7,748 nt of DNA, taken from positions 1-7,748 of the forward strand of contig DAOVBK010000061.1 of NCBI GenBank assembly GCA_030670605.1, given 5' to 3'. Each line of letters starts with the position of its first letter. Within the stretch, counting starts at the first letter, position 1. Shown in pieces: positions 6,088-7,748 of this stretch. The notes beneath the pieces are model-generated. The model was not told the DNA's origin and searched no databases. It worked only from the letters and a program-made list of their open reading frames with translations. The translations under genes were made by a program, and so were the position numbers. The DNA is from Candidatus Stahliibacteriota bacterium (lineage in GTDB: Bacteria > Hydrothermota > Tepidihabitantia > SM23-42).

Positions 6088-6858
6088 CTAAAGATAATAG
6101 GCGTGAAACGGCACACCCGTTTCGCGCGTGCCGTACGCTGCTGTTTCCTCTAAATCGTGTGGCAGTACGCGCCTGATTTTTGCATTCGACACTGGTCGAT
6201 CTAACGAGTAGATTTGAACCTCCTTTGGTCTGATACGAGCGACCGCTTCATAGTAGGAGACGAGTTCCTGCGCTTCGGCATTCGAAGGGTCACCATACAT
6301 CAGAACCGTCTGCAGGTATATATGTTTGAGTGTCGACAGATTCTGCACTATCTCGCCAAACTGCACGTCACGGGATGGCCTGTTCACCTTCTCGAACATC
6401 ACGGCATTGCCCGCATCCAGTTTGAAAACGGGCATGTCAATGAAGGCAAGTGCTCTTCTGACATTCTCTCTATACACGCCGGACGAGTTTGACAAGAGCG
6501 CAATCTTCAGTGCTGGCTGATATGTATTCCTCAATGCCACGATGTGCTTGACAATGGTTTCAAAATCCGGATAGAGCGTTGGCTCACCATTGCCGGAAAA
6601 GGTGAGATAGTCGAATTTCACGTCGGACGCTAGTGCACCTTCAACTGCCGCAACAATGTCAGTAACGGTTGGCAGGTCATCCTTGCATTTCTCGAGATCA
6701 TGGGTCAGGACATCAGTGCGGCCGTAATGGCAATAAATGCAGTTAAAGGAACACGCTTTGTACGTTGTCGGCATGAGGTTGATCCCGAGTGACTTCCCGA
6801 GCCGGCGGCTATTTATCGGACCATATAATATACCGGTTTGCAACGGAAGAAGCTTCAT
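6088..6858 (-). CDS. Radical SAM protein (COG0731-like Fe-S oxidoreductase)
   Basis: The 256-residue protein carries the radical SAM cluster motif CxxxCxxC as CSFNCIYC (Cys36, Cys40, Cys43), which binds a 4Fe-4S cluster that cleaves S-adenosylmethionine. SGNGEPT (88-94) follows as the SAM-contacting glycine-rich strand, and LLSNSSG (121-127), FKLDAG (145-150) and QIYSLDRPV (215-223) are later core strands. The N-terminal GPINSRRLGKSLGINLMP (13-30) is characteristic of a group annotated only as radical SAM protein or Fe-S oxidoreductase; its substrate is unknown to me. There is no C-terminal SPASM-type cysteine cluster, so no auxiliary clusters are expected; Cys58 is isolated. A frame extends to an ATG at 6882, but the start at 6858 has AAGGA 7 nt before it and begins at the conserved region. 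The membrane protein gene follows after 15-16 nt. Confidence 0.92.
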   Translation of the reverse strand: MKLLPLQTGILYGPINSRRLGKSLGINLMPTTYKACSFNCIYCHYGRTDVLTHDLEKCKDDLPTVTDIVAAVEGALASDVKFDYLTFSGNGEPTLYPDFETIVKHIVALRNTYQPALKIALLSNSSGVYRENVRRALAFIDMPVFKLDAGNAVMFEKVNRPSRDVQFGEIVQNLSTLKHIYLQTVLMYGDPSNAEAQELVSYYEAVARIRPKEVQIYSLDRPVSNAKIRRVLPHDLEETAAYGTRETGVPFHAYYL

Positions 6859-6865
6859 ATGATTG

Positions 6866-6870
6866 TCCTT
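6866..6870 (-). promoter_or_regulatory. Ribosome binding site that decides the radical SAM gene start
   Basis: On the minus strand AAGGA (6870-6866) lies 7 nt before the ATG at 6858. The alternative ATG at 6882 has no comparable sequence, so the shorter protein is preferred. Confidence 0.75.
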
Positions 6871-6888
6871 ATTTAGCACCATTTCGTA

Positions 6889-6937
6889 CTCGTGATTCGT
6901 AGCTCGTACTCGTAAATATACGAATACGACTCACGAG
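6889..6937. repeat. Imperfect hairpin repeat built from CTCGT/TTCGTA units
   Basis: CTCGTGA (6889-6895) pairs with TCACGAG (6931-6937), and ATTCGTA (6895-6901) pairs with TACGAAT (6919-6925), leaving a one-sided bulge of about 5 nt. A direct repeat TCGTACTCGT occurs at 6884-6893 and 6904-6913. It lies in the predicted 5' leader of the radical SAM transcript, 31-79 nt before the start codon, and does not mask the AAGGA site. It resembles short TTCGTA-type intergenic repeats rather than a known riboswitch. Confidence 0.65.
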
Positions 6938-6972
6938 CCACCAATACGGTCGCCCATCTTGAATCACGGTTT

Positions 6973-7000
6973 ATTATATTCAGTTGTCAGGTCATGTCTA
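6973..7000 (-). promoter_or_regulatory. Minus-strand promoter of the radical SAM / membrane protein operon
   Basis: Read on the minus strand, TAGACA (7000-6995) and a perfect TATAAT (6978-6973) are 16 bp apart. Transcription would begin near 6966, giving a leader of about 108 nt that contains the CTCGT/TTCGTA hairpin and ends with the AAGGA ribosome binding site. Confidence 0.65.
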
Positions 7001-7003
7001 CTC

Positions 7004-7031
7004 TTGACTTTCTTCCCAAAATATACATAAT
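7004..7031 (+). promoter_or_regulatory. Promoter of rpsO-pnp
   Basis: TTGACT (7004-7009) and CATAAT (7026-7031) are 16 bp apart. The expected start near 7038 leaves about 17 nt of leader, just enough for the AAGGAG site. A shifted TATACA at 7022-7027 would leave only 12 bp and was not chosen. Its -35 box is 3 bp from that of the divergent promoter. Confidence 0.65.
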
Positions 7032-7040
7032 TAAGCGAGA

Positions 7041-7046
7041 AAGGAG
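7041..7046 (+). promoter_or_regulatory. Strong ribosome binding site of rpsO
   Basis: AAGGAG ends 8 nt before the ATG at 7055. It shows that this organism does use classical Shine-Dalgarno initiation, in contrast to the femAB-like gene and ribD. Confidence 0.85.
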
Positions 7047-7054
7047 CATATAGC

Positions 7055-7324
7055 ATGGGGCTAGAAAAAGACAAGAAACAGGAAATCATACAGGGCTTCC
7101 GAATGCATGAGAAAGACACTGGCTCACCCGAGGTACAGGTCGCAATCCTCACTGAGCGCATCAAGATCCTTACGGAACATCTCAAGCAGTTTCCGAAGGA
7201 TAAGCATTCACGCCAAGGGCTCATCAAGATGGTAAATGACCGCAGGCGTCATTTGAATTATCTGATGAGAAAGGACAGGACGCGATACCTGAAAGTTGTC
7301 GACTCCCTGAATTTGAGGGGTTGA
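7055..7324 (+). CDS. rpsO: Small ribosomal subunit protein uS15
   Basis: S15 binds the central domain of 16S rRNA early in 30S assembly and contacts 23S rRNA in the 70S ribosome. The 89 residues equal the usual length. The signature stretch is present: [22 protein letters not shown] (15-36, the GSPEVQ core at 23-28), [15 protein letters not shown] (42-56) and the RRRHLNYL helix (63-70), ending in [12 protein letters not shown]. All four helices are complete. It has its own promoter and strong ribosome binding site, and pnp begins 1 nt after its stop. The leader is too short for the S15 autoregulatory pseudoknots known in some bacteria. Confidence 0.98.
   Translation: MGLEKDKKQEIIQGFRMHEKDTGSPEVQVAILTERIKILTEHLKQFPKDKHSRQGLIKMVNDRRRHLNYLMRKDRTRYLKVVDSLNLRG
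7315..7320 (+). promoter_or_regulatory. Ribosome binding site of pnp inside the end of rpsO
   Basis: GAGGGG ends 5 nt before a TTG at 7326 and lies within the last codons of rpsO. It supports initiation at that TTG, since no ATG or GTG suits the conserved N-terminus. Confidence 0.65.
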
Positions 7325-7325
7325 T

Positions 7326-7748
7326 TTGTATTCGTCTGAGTTAGATCTCGCTGGAAAGAAATTACGGATTGAAACAGGCCGTGTCGCTCGGCAGGCCGCT
7401 GGCGAGTGCGTTGTTTCGTATGGTGATACGGTACTCTTGGTCTGTGTTACCTTCAAACAAGATGTCGACGAGAATGTCGATTTCCTGCCACTGACCGTTG
7501 ACTACCGCGAACTCTCATTTGCCGCCGGTAAAATACCGGGCGGCTTCTTCAAGAGAGAAGGAAGACCCTCAGAGAATGAAATACTTACATCCCGGCTCAT
7601 AGACCGACCGCTTCGACCGCTGTTTCCTGAGAATTTCAGGAATCAGGTTCAAATAATAGCTCATTTGCTGTCATCAGATGTGGAACACGAAGCTGATATC
7701 CTTGGCTTGATCGGTGCAACCACCGCACTGTTGATCTCGGAGATTCCC
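7326..7748 (+). CDS. pnp: Polyribonucleotide nucleotidyltransferase (PNPase), N-terminal part
   Basis: PNPase degrades RNA from the 3' end with phosphate and can also add tails; it is a trimer with two RNase PH domains and KH-S1 RNA-binding ends. The window holds 141 codons, up to its last base, covering most of the first RNase PH domain. Landmarks are [17 protein letters not shown] (about 7-23), YGDTVLLV (32-39), [21 protein letters not shown] (in the region 54-74), [10 protein letters not shown] (75-84) and [19 protein letters not shown] (near 89-107). A TGA at 7314-7316 closes the frame upstream, so the only suitable start is the TTG at 7326, 1 nt past the rpsO stop and preceded by GAGGGG. 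Neither reading-frame break nor odd residues are seen. Full-length PNPase is about 700 residues, so roughly four fifths lie outside. Confidence 0.96.
   Translation, partial: MYSSELDLAGKKLRIETGRVARQAAGECVVSYGDTVLLVCVTFKQDVDENVDFLPLTVDYRELSFAAGKIPGGFFKREGRPSENEILTSRLIDRPLRPLFPENFRNQVQIIAHLLSSDVEHEADILGLIGATTALLISEIP

Noticed and set aside
6072..6116. Longer N-terminus for the membrane protein, starting at 6116
   Set aside because: It would overlap the radical SAM gene by 29 nt and place a polar stretch before MKSSR, which is itself a typical start ahead of a first membrane helix.
6859..6882. Eight extra residues for the radical SAM protein, from the ATG at 6882
   Set aside because: The ATG at 6858 has AAGGA at 7 nt spacing; the upstream ATG has none, and the extension is not part of the conserved domain.
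1..7748. A new multi-gene defence, mobile or biosynthetic system
   Set aside because: Most genes are recognised housekeeping or cofactor genes in ordinary operons; no nuclease, toxin pair, integrase or modification cluster is present.

Overview
The window comes from a bacterial chromosome of moderate GC, probably an uncultured anaerobe known mainly from genome bins. It carries bacterial housekeeping genes (rpsO, pnp), sigma70-type promoters and a [NiFe]-hydrogenase maturation gene (hypE). I cannot fix the phylum. A candidate-phylum bacterium of the WOR-3/Stahlbacteria kind is a weak guess, based on overall impression only. No phage genes, transposase, CRISPR array, tRNA or rRNA was seen.

Layout. 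Positions 2-103 hold the coiled-coil C-terminus of an unidentified protein. Positions 104-431 are non-coding and mostly filled by a palindromic interspersed repeat (152-362), followed by a promoter. Then come a FemAB/GNAT-type acyltransferase gene (432-1376), a CCAAGAA-rich inverted repeat (1377-1546), and hypE (1602-2603), which ends in the expected C-terminal cysteine. A strong promoter at 2685-2712 drives the overlapping pair ribD-ribE (2723-4328). On the minus strand, a radical SAM gene (6858-6088) is followed after 15 nt by a gene for an eight-helix membrane protein with a large C-terminal region (6071-4329); its stop codon directly abuts that of ribE. Back-to-back promoters (6973-7031) serve this minus-strand pair and the plus-strand rpsO-pnp operon (7055-7748, pnp truncated by the window edge).

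How the genes work together. RibD and RibE catalyse the two middle deaminase/reductase steps and the last step of riboflavin synthesis; ribBA and ribH are not here. HypE makes the cyanide ligands of [NiFe] hydrogenases, but its partners are elsewhere. S15 and PNPase form the widely conserved rpsO-pnp pair. The radical SAM protein and the membrane protein look co-transcribed, but no shared job can be read from the sequence.

The most notable features are two promoters whose -10 boxes lie only 10-12 nt before the ATG, which predicts leaderless mRNAs; a uniform 16-bp promoter spacer at all four promoters seen; three different inverted-repeat families in the intergenic gaps; an unusual RibD sequence at usually conserved positions; and the unrecognised membrane protein. 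I found no convincing undescribed multi-gene system.
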